Assembly: GCF_016545825.1 (NCBI RefSeq)
Contig: NC_052616.1
Span: 5,332,001 to 5,396,000, forward strand
Reading direction: 5' to 3'
DNA length: 64,000 nt
Source: Eucalyptus grandis
Lineage: Eukaryota > Streptophyta > Magnoliopsida > Myrtales > Myrtaceae
A model generated the notes under the pieces. That model saw nothing but the letters and a program-made list of their open reading frames with translations, did not search any database and was not told the DNA's origin. Below, in pieces: positions 45,174-55,300 of the stretch. Both the position numbers and the translations under genes were made by a program. Position 1 is the stretch's first letter. Each line of letters starts with the position of its first letter.

Positions 45174-47889
45174 AATCTATCAAATTTTAAGACACCAAAA
45201 GCAGAAGGCAAGCGAAATCAATCAAAATTCCGTTGGTTGACCCGACTGCGACGACCATTCACCCGCAGCTTGTTCGTTGGAGCTCCGAAGAAAACCTCAT
45301 CAATCGCCACCTCCCCCGATCGCCGCGACCGGTGAGTTCACCTCGAACCGCAATTTTTCCGTTCGAGTAAGGCTTCGAGCCGCTTCGTCATCGTCGCTCG
45401 ATGCGCTGTGCGAAGGCGACGCCAACGATGCCGTTTCGTCGCGGCGTCGGCAGTTGCGATGGTAACGAAAGAAGGGAGGAGAATCGGTCGCACGACTGTC
45501 GCCCGAGGCGATTCTCGTCGTCAGAATTGCGTGCGAATCTGGTGACGCGGGGTCTGGACTTCGGCGTCTATTGACTACTACATGCCGACTCGTTGAGGGG
45601 GTCGAGATTTTTTTTTTTTTTTTTTCTGTTTTTACACTGTAATCCTTTTACTAAGTGCATTGCTAACATTGTCTTCTGCTATGGCCCGAAAAATCGGACG
45701 GTTGGTTAGTGTTAATTAAATTCGAGAGATATTGATTGAAGGTCCTTTTATGAGGTTTTCCTATACGATGGGTAGTTTAATGATTTCTCCTTTTAAGAAA
45801 GTCAAATGCTGTGTTGGAGTTTTCATCTGTTGAGGAGATTATATATGCACTGGCTTTTCGCTAGTAAGATTATTTAGAAAATTAGTTGCTTTTCACTAGT
45901 AAGATTACTTGCTTCTCATAAATGTCTGTATTCACGAAACAGATTCGGTTGCGTTGCTTACTTTGGGTTACAATGTGCCATCAAAGTTCTTGTGAACATT
46001 TTTCTGATGAAGATGCAACTGCAGCAGAAGAGAATCTCCTGGTGTATTGCAAGCCTGTTGAGCTATACAATATTCTACACCGCCGTGCCATACATAATGT
46101 AATTGTTTCATAATGCTCTCTTTTGCAAACTCTATGTTTTGGCTTTTCCTTAATATATATACTTCCCTGGAAACACCAATTGGGATGATCAGCTTTGACT
46201 GTAGATGGGCATATCGAGGGAGGGAATACCTGTGATATAGTCCCTTGTTGTAGTTATTTATGTAGTGTAAATCATTTTATAACATATCTTAAACTCTACT
46301 CTTGGGTGGTACTCTCAAAAGGGAAAAAAAAAACAATTAACATCTGGTCTCTTCAAAAATTGGGCTAGCCAAAAGATAACTTTTAGGTGTTGGTAACTCC
46401 TTACCTTATCCTGATCCTGTTGAACAGATGATATCTGAATGCTATTGTCATAGGGCTAAGATATAAAGTCCCTCGGGTTTTCATGGCTTTCATAATTCTA
46501 AGATACGTTCCTTGTTCTGATTTTTTGGATCCGTCCATTCTAACATGCTGATCAAGCATCTGTTTGTGCTCTAGCCTTCTTTCCTCTGGAGATGTTTGCG
46601 TTTCAAATACAAGCAAGGCATAAGCGTAATAAGAGGTGAGAATTTTCACCCAACTACAAACTAGGCTACTATCCCTCAATCATCGCTAAGGGATCTTTGT
46701 GTTGATTTTTATTTTATTTTCCAGTTATATTCTTTGAAATTACCGTACTTTAGTGCTTCTAGTGGCTATTCCCTCAGTGCTTCTGTCCAAGCTCATGCTC
46801 TTCTATGTAATTTTGATACCCTGAAGAGGAGTTTGTGTGTATTTACTATTCCGTAATTTATAGGAATATTTCATGGGCCTTTGGTTACATATAGGGAAAT
46901 GTTATTGCTTATATGGGCTTTTGACACAAGAGAAACAAAATGTACAAAGTCCTTGTATTTGTGGCTATTTCTAAAAAAGAATGGTAAATCAAGCTCGTTT
47001 GTGATCGAATGGCTTCTAAAGACCTCTTAAGGTGGCGGTTTTTATGTTGTTGCGGTTGTTGGTTCCTTATTTTGATGCACAAGTAGCAGGGCATGCAACA
47101 TTTTTGTTCTCATTTTTCTCATTTAGTTGACTAAACTGCTAGAGAACAGCAGCTGTTTCCCCTTTTCTTTTTTTGGGGCCAAGATGACACATGTCTAGCC
47201 ATGTTCTCTCTTTTCTTATCCTAATAAGTTTATTTTCTCATTCTAGCCATCCTCTCTCTTTTCTTTATCGAAAATGTCTGTCCACTTTATTATTGTCCTT
47301 CGTGTGATTCTTCTTCTATTTTGGGGTTCCTGTAACATTTACCATTTTTGTGCTAATTGTCTAGGTTGAGGGCAGGAATAGTCATTTTCAACTATAGGGA
47401 CCGCAACAACGTGCATCAAAAGATTGAAGGTACATGGATTCATTAATAATTTTTGCATCTTCTCCGTCTCAACATTTTGTTGTGATTAATTTTCTATGAT
47501 GCAACATAAAGCGACTACACCACATATGCTAGGGCTAGATATCGGTTTACTCTTCTTATAAGAAGAATACATGCAATGCGAACATAGTTAGTGTGGAAAT
47601 GCAGAAGTAGAAATAGACCTTGGAACTTTTGCTCTCTCTCTCTCTCTCTCTCCCCTCATTATCTTACTAACTTTGGTAGTTGATCGTATCTCTCTGACTA
47701 TAAGATACTACAAGTTAATGACAAACTCGCTGAGTTGCTGTGTTGCAGCACTGCTACTTTTGTCTCAAAATAACCTTTCTATCCTTGCAGCCTGCTTCTA
47801 AAGTATCAATATTTTTAAGAGGAAAGGATTTGGAGTGGGTGTAGAATGAGCAAATTTACATGACATGTCTTGAAAAATATTCTTTGCTA
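45174..47889. repeat. Partial tandem duplicate of the VRN2-like gene, copy 1 of the 2.6-kb unit
   Basis: The sequence from 'aatctatcaaattttaagacacc' to '..tgaaaaatattctttgct' matches 49755-52302 at very high identity by eye, covering promoter, leader exon, leader intron and the first three coding exons with their introns. Beyond 47889 the two diverge abruptly: here ERF promoter sequence, there the rest of the gene. This copy keeps a leader-intron segment of about 207 bp (45674-45880) that the intact gene lacks, and has a shorter CT run (about 20 bases near 47633). Confidence 0.92.
45973..47429 (+). pseudogene. Truncated, frameshifted VRN2-like gene copy
   Basis: Three exons correspond to the first three coding exons of the intact gene: 45973-46098 (MCHQSSCEHF..., identical in protein), 46575-46635 and 47365-47429 (LRAGIVIFNYRDRNN). 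The second is 61 instead of 62 bases: one A is missing in the cgtttcaaa(a)tacaag stretch, so the frame is lost after about 12 codons and a stop follows at the start of the next exon. Zinc finger and VEFS exons are absent. An upstream in-frame ATG at 45922 lies within the expected leader intron and is not taken as the start. If transcribed, it could yield only a short N-terminal peptide of about 60 residues. Confidence 0.88.
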
Positions 47890-48184
47890 AATTTGTCCCC
47901 AGTTTTTTGTGTCTAAAATAAAATTCTTAAAAATTTTCACTCTAATCCTAAATTTGCACATGCGTCCAGCACTCTAGTCCCAAATTTGCACTTGTTCAAA
48001 AAATATCTCTGATTTCTTCTTGATAATCAACATCAAGGTTTCTAATTGGTGATCTTGTTTATCCAGATTGGTTCGCTTTATCTCGCTTGCTCTATAAATA
48101 GATACTGTCGACTCTCTCTGCCACTCCCATTCAGCATCCACCCTCTCTCTGCTCAATCTGCCCCAAGCTCCTTCGGAAATTAAG
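47890..48184 (+). promoter_or_regulatory. Promoter and leader of the intact ERF gene
   Basis: A TATA box TATAAATA lies at 48093-48100 in 'gctctataaatagata'; transcription should begin near 48125-48130, giving a leader of about 55-60 bases. Upstream (47893-48040) are two partly repeated 'ctctagtcc.aaattt / tctgatttcttcttgataatcaacatcaaggttt' phrases shared with 34768-34880, so the promoter is built partly of dispersed sequence and abuts the end of the truncated VRN2-like copy. Confidence 0.6.
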
Positions 48185-48670
48185 ATGGCCTCGAAAACCT
48201 TGCAATCGCCGAAGGTCGCGGTGCCGAGTTCGAATCAAGCACGCGGCAAACAGAACTATATAGGAGTCCAGAAGAAGCCTTGGGGGAAGTTCGGAGCACG
48301 GATCCGAGTCCCGAGCCAGAACAGCAAGCAAATCTGGCTCGGAAGTTATGAAACCGATATCGATGCTGCGAGGGCCTACAACGAAGCCGCCTTGGAGCAC
48401 CACACAAAGCCGACCCTCAACGTCCTTCCCGATGGCAAGAAGGAGGAGGTGGAAGGGGACAACGGGGTCATCGTGAAGAAGGAGGAGCTGGAAGGGGACA
48501 ACAAGGTCATCGTGAAGGAGGAGGAGCTGGAAGGGGACTACAAGGTCATCGTGAAGGAGGAGGAGCTGGAAGGGGACAACGAGGTCATCGTGAAGAAGGA
48601 GGAGCTGGAAGGGGACTACAAGGTCATCGTGAAGAAGGAGGAGCTGGAAGGGGACTGGCCCGAGGAGTAG
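48185..48670 (+). CDS. Small AP2/ERF protein with five-unit acidic tail repeat
   Basis: An intronless 161-aa protein starting MASKTLQSPKVAVPSSNQAR. One AP2/ERF domain spans about residues 26-80: NYIGVQKKPWGKFGARIRVP, then IWLGSYETDIDAARAYNEAA and LNVLPD. The fold-defining WLG, AARAYNEAA and PWGKF elements are kept, but the usual YRGVRxR reads YIGVQKK and the Glu of AAEIR is Ala/Arg-shifted (GARIR), so several residues that contact GCC-box DNA in the Arabidopsis ERF1 structure are changed. Residues about 90-154 are five 13-residue repeats EGD(N/Y)xVIVK(K/E)EEL. Each has a V-K-x-E sumoylation consensus. The frame is uninterrupted and a TATA box is well placed. A divergent ERF with altered or regulatory function is inferred. 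Confidence 0.82.
   Translation: MASKTLQSPKVAVPSSNQARGKQNYIGVQKKPWGKFGARIRVPSQNSKQIWLGSYETDIDAARAYNEAALEHHTKPTLNVLPDGKKEEVEGDNGVIVKKEELEGDNKVIVKEEELEGDYKVIVKEEELEGDNEVIVKKEELEGDYKVIVKKEELEGDWPEE
48452..48670 (+). repeat. 39-bp coding minisatellite in the ERF tail
   Basis: Five 39-bp units start at 48452, 48491, 48530, 48569 and 48608, with a partial sixth (48647-48670) that reaches the TAG stop. Units read gaaggggacaac/tac... and differ at one to three bases each, and the frame is kept because 39 is divisible by 3. Copy number may vary between alleles. Confidence 0.92.
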
Positions 48671-48754
48671 GAGGAGGAGACAACGAGTTCCGTGATTTCT
48701 TCAGAGAATTCCCTTCAACTAGCATCGTGAAGAAGGAGGACCTCGTGAGGAAGT

Positions 48755-48915
48755 AGGGTTTTACAATCTACGCACAGCACATAACATACATAATTACTTG
48801 TAAAATTAATATTGGATAGGACTGGACAAAAAACATGATTCCTTCTTCTATTGAAAATTTCTTGTCAAGAAAAAGGTATGTTTGTTTGAAACTTAGGCAT
48901 ATAATGAGATGAAAT
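48755..48915. repeat. ERF 3' flank shared with 20.25-20.40 kb
   Basis: Begins with 'gtagggttttacaatct.cgcacagcacata' and ends with 'gagatgaaatccatgaaaaa'. The counterpart at 20247-20400 has no ERF next to it. No coding frame. Confidence 0.6.
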
Positions 48916-49185
48916 CCATGAAAAAGAGCAAAGACTTTTCAAGGTAGTGACTCGGTATAATCTCGTGAAGGCAGAACTCCATTGTTCTGTACCAAACGAT
49001 ATGATTTTTTTTCCATGCTACTAAATTTCTATAAATTATTATAAGTGTAGAAAAAACCGTTGATAAAAAAAATGGCAAGTGATTATTTTCTAGTAACTTG
49101 TTGGTAATTTACTAACACTATATTGAAATTGCCAACTATTTTTTATAGTTTGCAAAAAACTGGCAATTTATTAACACTATATGCA

Positions 49186-49640
49186 TGGTCCACGAAGAGG
49201 TCTATCCCTAAAATGTAAGGCACATCTCAAGATATTTGACTTAGGTAGACTCAGGAAATTACTGTTCAATTTCTTTGTTTCTCATAACGAACTTTTTACT
49301 TATTAAAAAAAAAGAGAGAATTTTTTGCACTCTTTTTTTTTCTTTTTTTTTAATCACAGTAATGCCTGCTAACAAACATTGAGGGTCACAATGCTTGATG
49401 TGAACTTGACTAGTTTCGGGACCATGTAGGGTTATAAATAAATTGCTAAGCAAATGATTAAATGGCATTGCTATTTTACCAATGAGAAGTATTGAGATGG
49501 TTGTAGAAAATTTCACAAAAATATTGTGAAATATGACTCTATCGAAACCAAATGGTAAAAAAAATAAAATACGTTCAAAATGCTTTATGTACTTTTCTTT
49601 GCAACATAAGGATGAACCTAATTATTTAATTACTATGCTT
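49186..49640. repeat. Block B, copy 3
   Basis: Third copy of the block at 32390 and 41925, lacking the leftmost part. It ends about 100 bases before the duplicated VRN2-like 5' region, so it forms the distal promoter of the intact VRN2-like gene. No coding frame. Confidence 0.8.
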
Positions 49641-49754
49641 TAGCATAGGAACTCACTTTCCATGGGCGGGAAGTTTCGAACCTCTTCCCCCCTGGATGAG
49701 GTTGAGAACGCGAACCAACACGTCAATAAAGCCGCGGCAGCTCATGCCCCTGTC

Positions 49755-52029
49755 AATCTAATAATTTAAAACCAACGGCAGAAGGCAAGCGGAAATCAAT
49801 CAAAATTCCGTTGGTTGACCTGACGGCGACGACTGTTCACTCGCAGCTCGTTCGCCGGAGCTCCGAAGAAAACCTCATCGATCGCCGCCTCCCCCGATCG
49901 CCGCGACCGGTGAGTTCACCTCGAATCTCCTCTCCTCCTCGAACCGCAATTTTCCATTCGAGTAAGGCTTCGAGTCGCTTCGTCATCGTCGCTCGATGCG
50001 CTGCGCGAAGGCGACGAAAACGATGCCGTTTCGTCGCGGCGTCGGCGGTCGCGACGGGAACGAAAGAAGGGAGGAGAACCGGTCGCACGATTGTCGCTCG
50101 AGGCGCTTCTCGTCATCAGAATTGCGTGCAAATCTGGTGACGCGGGGCCCGAATTTCGGTATCTGTTGGCTGTTGCTGCTACAATGTCGATTCGTTGAGG
50201 GGGACGAGATTTTTTTTTTTTTCCTGTTTTTACACTGCAATCCTTTTACTAAATGCATTGCTAACATTGTCGATTAGTTGCTTTTCACTAGTAAGATTAC
50301 CTGCTTCTCACAAATGTCTATATTCACGAAACAGATTCGGTTGCCGTTGCTTACTTTGGGTTACAATGTGCCATCAAAGTTCTTGTGAACATTTTTCTGA
50401 TGAAGATGCAACTGCAGCAGAAGAGAATCTCCTGGTGTATTGCAAGCCTGTTGAGCTATACAACATTCTACACCGCCGTGCCATACATAATGTAATTGTT
50501 TCATAATGCTCTCTTTTGCATACTCTATGTTTTGGCTTTTCCTTAATATATATACTTCCCTGGAAACACCAATTGGGATGATCAGCTTTGACTGTAGATG
50601 GGTATATCGAGGGAGGGAATACCTGTGATATAGTCCCTTGTTGTAGATATTTATGTAGTGTAAATCATTTTATAACATATCTTAAACTCTACTCTTGGGT
50701 GGTACTATCAAAAGGGAAAAAAAAAAAAAAATTAACATCTGGTCTCTTCAAAAGTTGGGCTAGCCAAAAGATAATTTTTAGGTGTTGGTAACTCCTTACC
50801 TTATCCTGATCCTGTTGAACAGATGATATCTGTATGCTATCATCATAGGGGTAAGATATAAAGTCCCTCGGGTTTTCATGGCTTTCACAATTCTAAGATA
50901 TGTTCCTTGTTCTGATTTTTTGGATCCATCCATCCTAACATGCTGATCAAGCATCTGTTTGTGCTCTAGCCTTCTTTCCTCCGGAGATGTTTGCGTTTCA
51001 AAATACAAGCAAGGCGTAAGCGTAATAAGAGGTGAGAATTTTCATCCAACTACATACTAGGCTACTATTCCTCAATCATCGCTAAGGGATCTTATTTTCC
51101 AGTTATATTCTTTGAAATTACAGTACTTTAGTGCTTCTAGTGGCTATTCCCTCAGTGCTTCTGTCCAAGCTCATGCTCTTCTATGTAACTTTGATACCCT
51201 GAAAAGGAGTTTGTGTGTATTTACTATTCCGTAATTTATAGGAATATTTCACGGGCCTTTGGTTTCATATAGGGAAATGTTATTGCATATATGGGCTTTT
51301 GACACAAGAGAAACAAAATGTACAAAGTCCTTGTATTTGTGGCTATTTCTAAAAAAGAATGGTAAATCAAGCTCGTTTGTGATCGAATGGCTTCTAAAGA
51401 CCTCTTAAGGTGGCGGTTTTTATGTTGTTGCGGTTGTTGGTTCCTTATTTTGATGCACAAGTAGCAGGGCATGCAACAATTTTGTTCTCATTTTCTCATT
51501 TAGTTGACTAAACTGCTAGAGAACAGCAGCCGTTTCCCCTTTTCTTTTTTTGGGGCCAAGATGACACATGTCTAGCCATGTTCTCTCTTTTCTTATCCTA
51601 ATAAGTTTATTTTCTCATTCTAGCCATCCTCTCTCTTTTCTTTTCTTTTCTTTATCGAAAATGTCTGTCCACTTTATTATTGTCCTTCGTGTGATTCTTC
51701 TTCTATTCTGGGGTTCCTGTAACGTTTACCATTTTTGTGCTAATTGTCTAGGTTGAGGGCTGGAATAGTCATTTTCAACTATAGGGACCGCAACAACGTG
51801 CATCAAAAGATTGAAGGTACATGGATTCATTAATAGTTTGAATTTTGCATCTTCTCCGTCTCAACATTTTGTTGTGATTAATTTTCTATGATGCAACATA
51901 AAGCGACTACACCACATATGCTAGGGCTAGATATCGGTTTACTCTTCTTATGAGAAGAAGGTAGAATACATGCAATGCGAACATAGTTAGTGTGGAAATG
52001 CAGAAGTAGAAATAGACCTTGGAACTTTT

Positions 52030-52069
<40 letters not shown>

Positions 52070-52302
52070 CCCATTATCTTACTAACTTTGGTAGTTGATT
52101 GTATCTCTCTGACTATAAGATACTACAAGTTAATGACAAACTCGCTGAGTTGCTGTGTTGCAGCACTGCTACTTTTGTCTCAAAATAACCTTTCTATCCT
52201 TGCAGCCTGCTTCTAAAGCATCAATATTTTTAAGAGGAAAGGATTTTGAGTGGGTGTAGAATGAGAAAATTTACATGACATGTCTTGAAAAATATTCTTT
52301 GC
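49755..52302. repeat. 2.6-kb duplicated 5' unit, copy 2 (part of the intact VRN2-like gene)
   Basis: Counterpart of 45174-47889. It includes the untranslated first exon ending at 49909 (cgcgaccg|gtgagt) and a leader intron ending at 50334 (gaaacag). The leader intron is about 207 bp shorter than in copy 1. A CT run at 52031-52067 is about 17 bases longer than in copy 1. One base inserted in 'ggttgccgttgc' (about 50341) relative to copy 1 lies in the leader. Confidence 0.9.
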
Positions 52303-55300
52303 TTCAGAGCTTTAGACTGAAGTTCACATGTGTCTGCCTCCCAAAGCACAGTAGGGACATTAATGAATGGCAGTGCCTCTTTGAAGCTACTGTTTTTATC
52401 TTCTTCCTGTCGAAATTTGCTCTATTTGTACAAGGATGGGCCAAGCTTTGGTAGTAAAAACTTTTAATTGGTGCCTTTGTTTTAAAAATGCAGTAACTGA
52501 AGATTTCTCTTGCCCATTTTGCTTAATGCAATGTGCAAGCTTTAAGGTAAGGTTTTACATCATTGGTTTCTCTAGTATCATGCTCTCACCTTTTTATCTC
52601 TCTTTTCAACTCATACATGTTTGCATAATTTTGATGAATAAACTTGAGCTTTTATTTGTTTGAATAAGAAAGAAATACTGCTCTTTTTTTAGGCATTTTG
52701 CATACTTTCCATCACTCCATGGAGTTTCTGAACAAACTAGAATTTGGCATCTTGGTGAAGTTTCATTTGATATGACGTACGTCTTATGCGTAGAGAACTT
52801 GGGTTTCACATGACAAGGGCTTCTTTGTACTTTAGGCTCTTAAATCCAGCTGGCATTTCAACTATCTAAATTGCCTCATTTTAGAGTTCGCTTTGCTTTC
52901 CAATTCTTTTGGAACTTCGGCCATATCTTGAGTTGTTCTGGGCACATACAAAATAAGGGTTCTCTCTATAATGCAACTGCACCCAGCTATTGATGCCAAC
53001 TTATTGTGTACTTCTCAATTGAGCAACACCTAATGTACTCTTTTATTCACCCTTCAGAAAAATACTTCTCAACAGCACAATTCTTGAGAAATTTTCACCT
53101 GACAACTTTTTTGCATGATATATTAAGCAAGATAACCGTTCCTTGACATCTTTGTTTTCAGGGTCTAAGGTTGCATTTATGCTCATCGCATGACTTGTTC
53201 AACTTCGAGTTTTGGGTTGGTAACCAGTTGCCTGGTTGATAAATAAAATGCTACTTTTTCCTCCAGCACCTGCTGTTAAACTGAAAGTGGTTTTTTAGGT
53301 TTATGAAGAGTATCAGGCAGTGAACGTGTCTGTTAAAGTTGATATGCTGAGATCCGAGGTAATATATTTCCACTCAAAATAACTTTTTTACGGTCAATTG
53401 CTTTGATTATTGGATGTTTAATTCTTAGCTCATAACCTTTATGCATTGATTGGTTCCATTATAATGAATGGGATGTTATGTTTGTGGGCTTCACTTGGGT
53501 ACCTTACTATTAAACTTTTGCCCCTCATTTTCCAAAATTTATCAGAACTGAGCAGAGATTATTTGAATTGTCTGTGACTATTTCAATACATTAAGATAGA
53601 ATAAGTGCCAGATTGTAACTTGTTAGTGCTGTATTGTCGTAGATGAGGAGTAAATCAACTGAATCATTTTGCTGGTCCTTTTGCCTTATCTGAATGATGA
53701 AGAGGAGTGGCTGGGAAATGTGGCACTTCCTCATTGTGGTGATGGGTTTTGAGGAAATGCAATGTCTTATGGGATAAGCATGTATTTGACGAAAAGCAAT
53801 GTCTCATCTTTTCTCTTCTTAAGTTATAGGTCTTTCAACCCCTCTGCAGGGCCCCTAGACCCCTGAAACCCAGCCACTTGTTCAATTCCCAACTATAGCT
53901 TTAAGTGAAAAGGTGTTTTTGGCTATCCTTTAATCGGAAGTTGACATGAAGGAAACTTGAACAAAAACTTGTTTGTATGACTTTAGAACATGATGCAGTC
54001 TTTACTAGTGTCTAACAGGAAATCATTTTTGTGAAGTATCTTACTTGAAAAGGACTCTTTGTTAGATAATTGAATGCCCATACAATTTGTTGCATTCAAT
54101 GTTTGTGCAGGTTCGGACTGAAGAAACAGACCCTAAATTGTGGACATTCTTCTTCTGGTTAGTCTTTCATTCTTTCAATTCCACTCTTTTCACTATCCTT
54201 TGTATTCCTCATATTTGAATAATACCAGAATTAAAGGTTAATACAAACTATATCTTCAGCTCAAAACCACGAAGGCGTCAGCCAAAATATTCTGCTCAAA
54301 ATAGGAAGCATGTCCAAGTTGAGTTCTTGGAATTTGATCCATCCCAATTGGCCAGTGAGGGGTTGCAGAAAGGACTTCAGGAAGTTGAAAATGGTGATAA
54401 TTTCGCTATTAATTCTTAAAGCATAACAACTAGTAAACAGCCACCTGCATGATCATGTTTCATTTCAATAACACTTATATATGGTCGATATTTTAATTTC
54501 TCGTAGACTTGATGCATAATGAAATTTTCTTTGTTGTCTCAGTTTGTTAAAGAAATTTGGGGATCGGAAAAGAAGTGAGAAGTTTCCTGTTTAATTCTTC
54601 ATATAAGGACATCAAAATTGAAATATGAAAATTTGAATTTATATACCTAGTGTCTTTAGAGTATTAGCATACTTTAGTAGTATCCTTTGAAGGATTGGTT
54701 GCTATTGCCACAAATCACTCTTGATGAAGAAACACAATTCTGCTAACATATTTTTGTTATCCTCATTTCCTTAGTTTGAAAGGTACCGGCTGATGTGTGA
54801 ATAGTGATTTACAATGCCTCTCATGCTTGGTGTGCCGATGAGTTGTTGCTCATTTTTAGCTATTCGATGAAGATTATTTGTATCCTTTTACCCTGGTTTG
54901 AGGTTTGAGATTTTACTTTGCTAGCATGGTCAATTTCACGTACTCAGTGAAAAACATTTTTTTGCTCTTATCTTTTTAACTTAAAAGGATATGCATCCCT
55001 CATGTTGATCAAATTCTATGCCGATAGTTAAATTGCTATTTTGGTTGTTATCATTCTGACTAATTTCACATCATCATGAATTGCTCTTAGAAAAGTTGGT
55101 AAAGCGTACCGATGGGTATATGATAGTTGCTAATTCATGCAGCATTTATAGCGAAGTTTCTCCCATTAACTTTGTTTGAAAATGGAATGAACATATCGGA
55201 GAGTATGCATATCAAATTCACATAGCTAAGAAATGAACTTGTAAATCATCAAAAAGATATGGGAAAGGAGAAAGAGCCATTATTTTGATGGGGGCAATAT

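Noticed and set aside
45922..45972. In-frame ATG adding 17 codons to the truncated VRN2-like copy
   Set aside because: It lies in the expected leader intron (acceptor gaaacag follows), and the intact copy has an extra base that breaks this extension. The MCHQ start matches Arabidopsis VRN2 (MCRQ).
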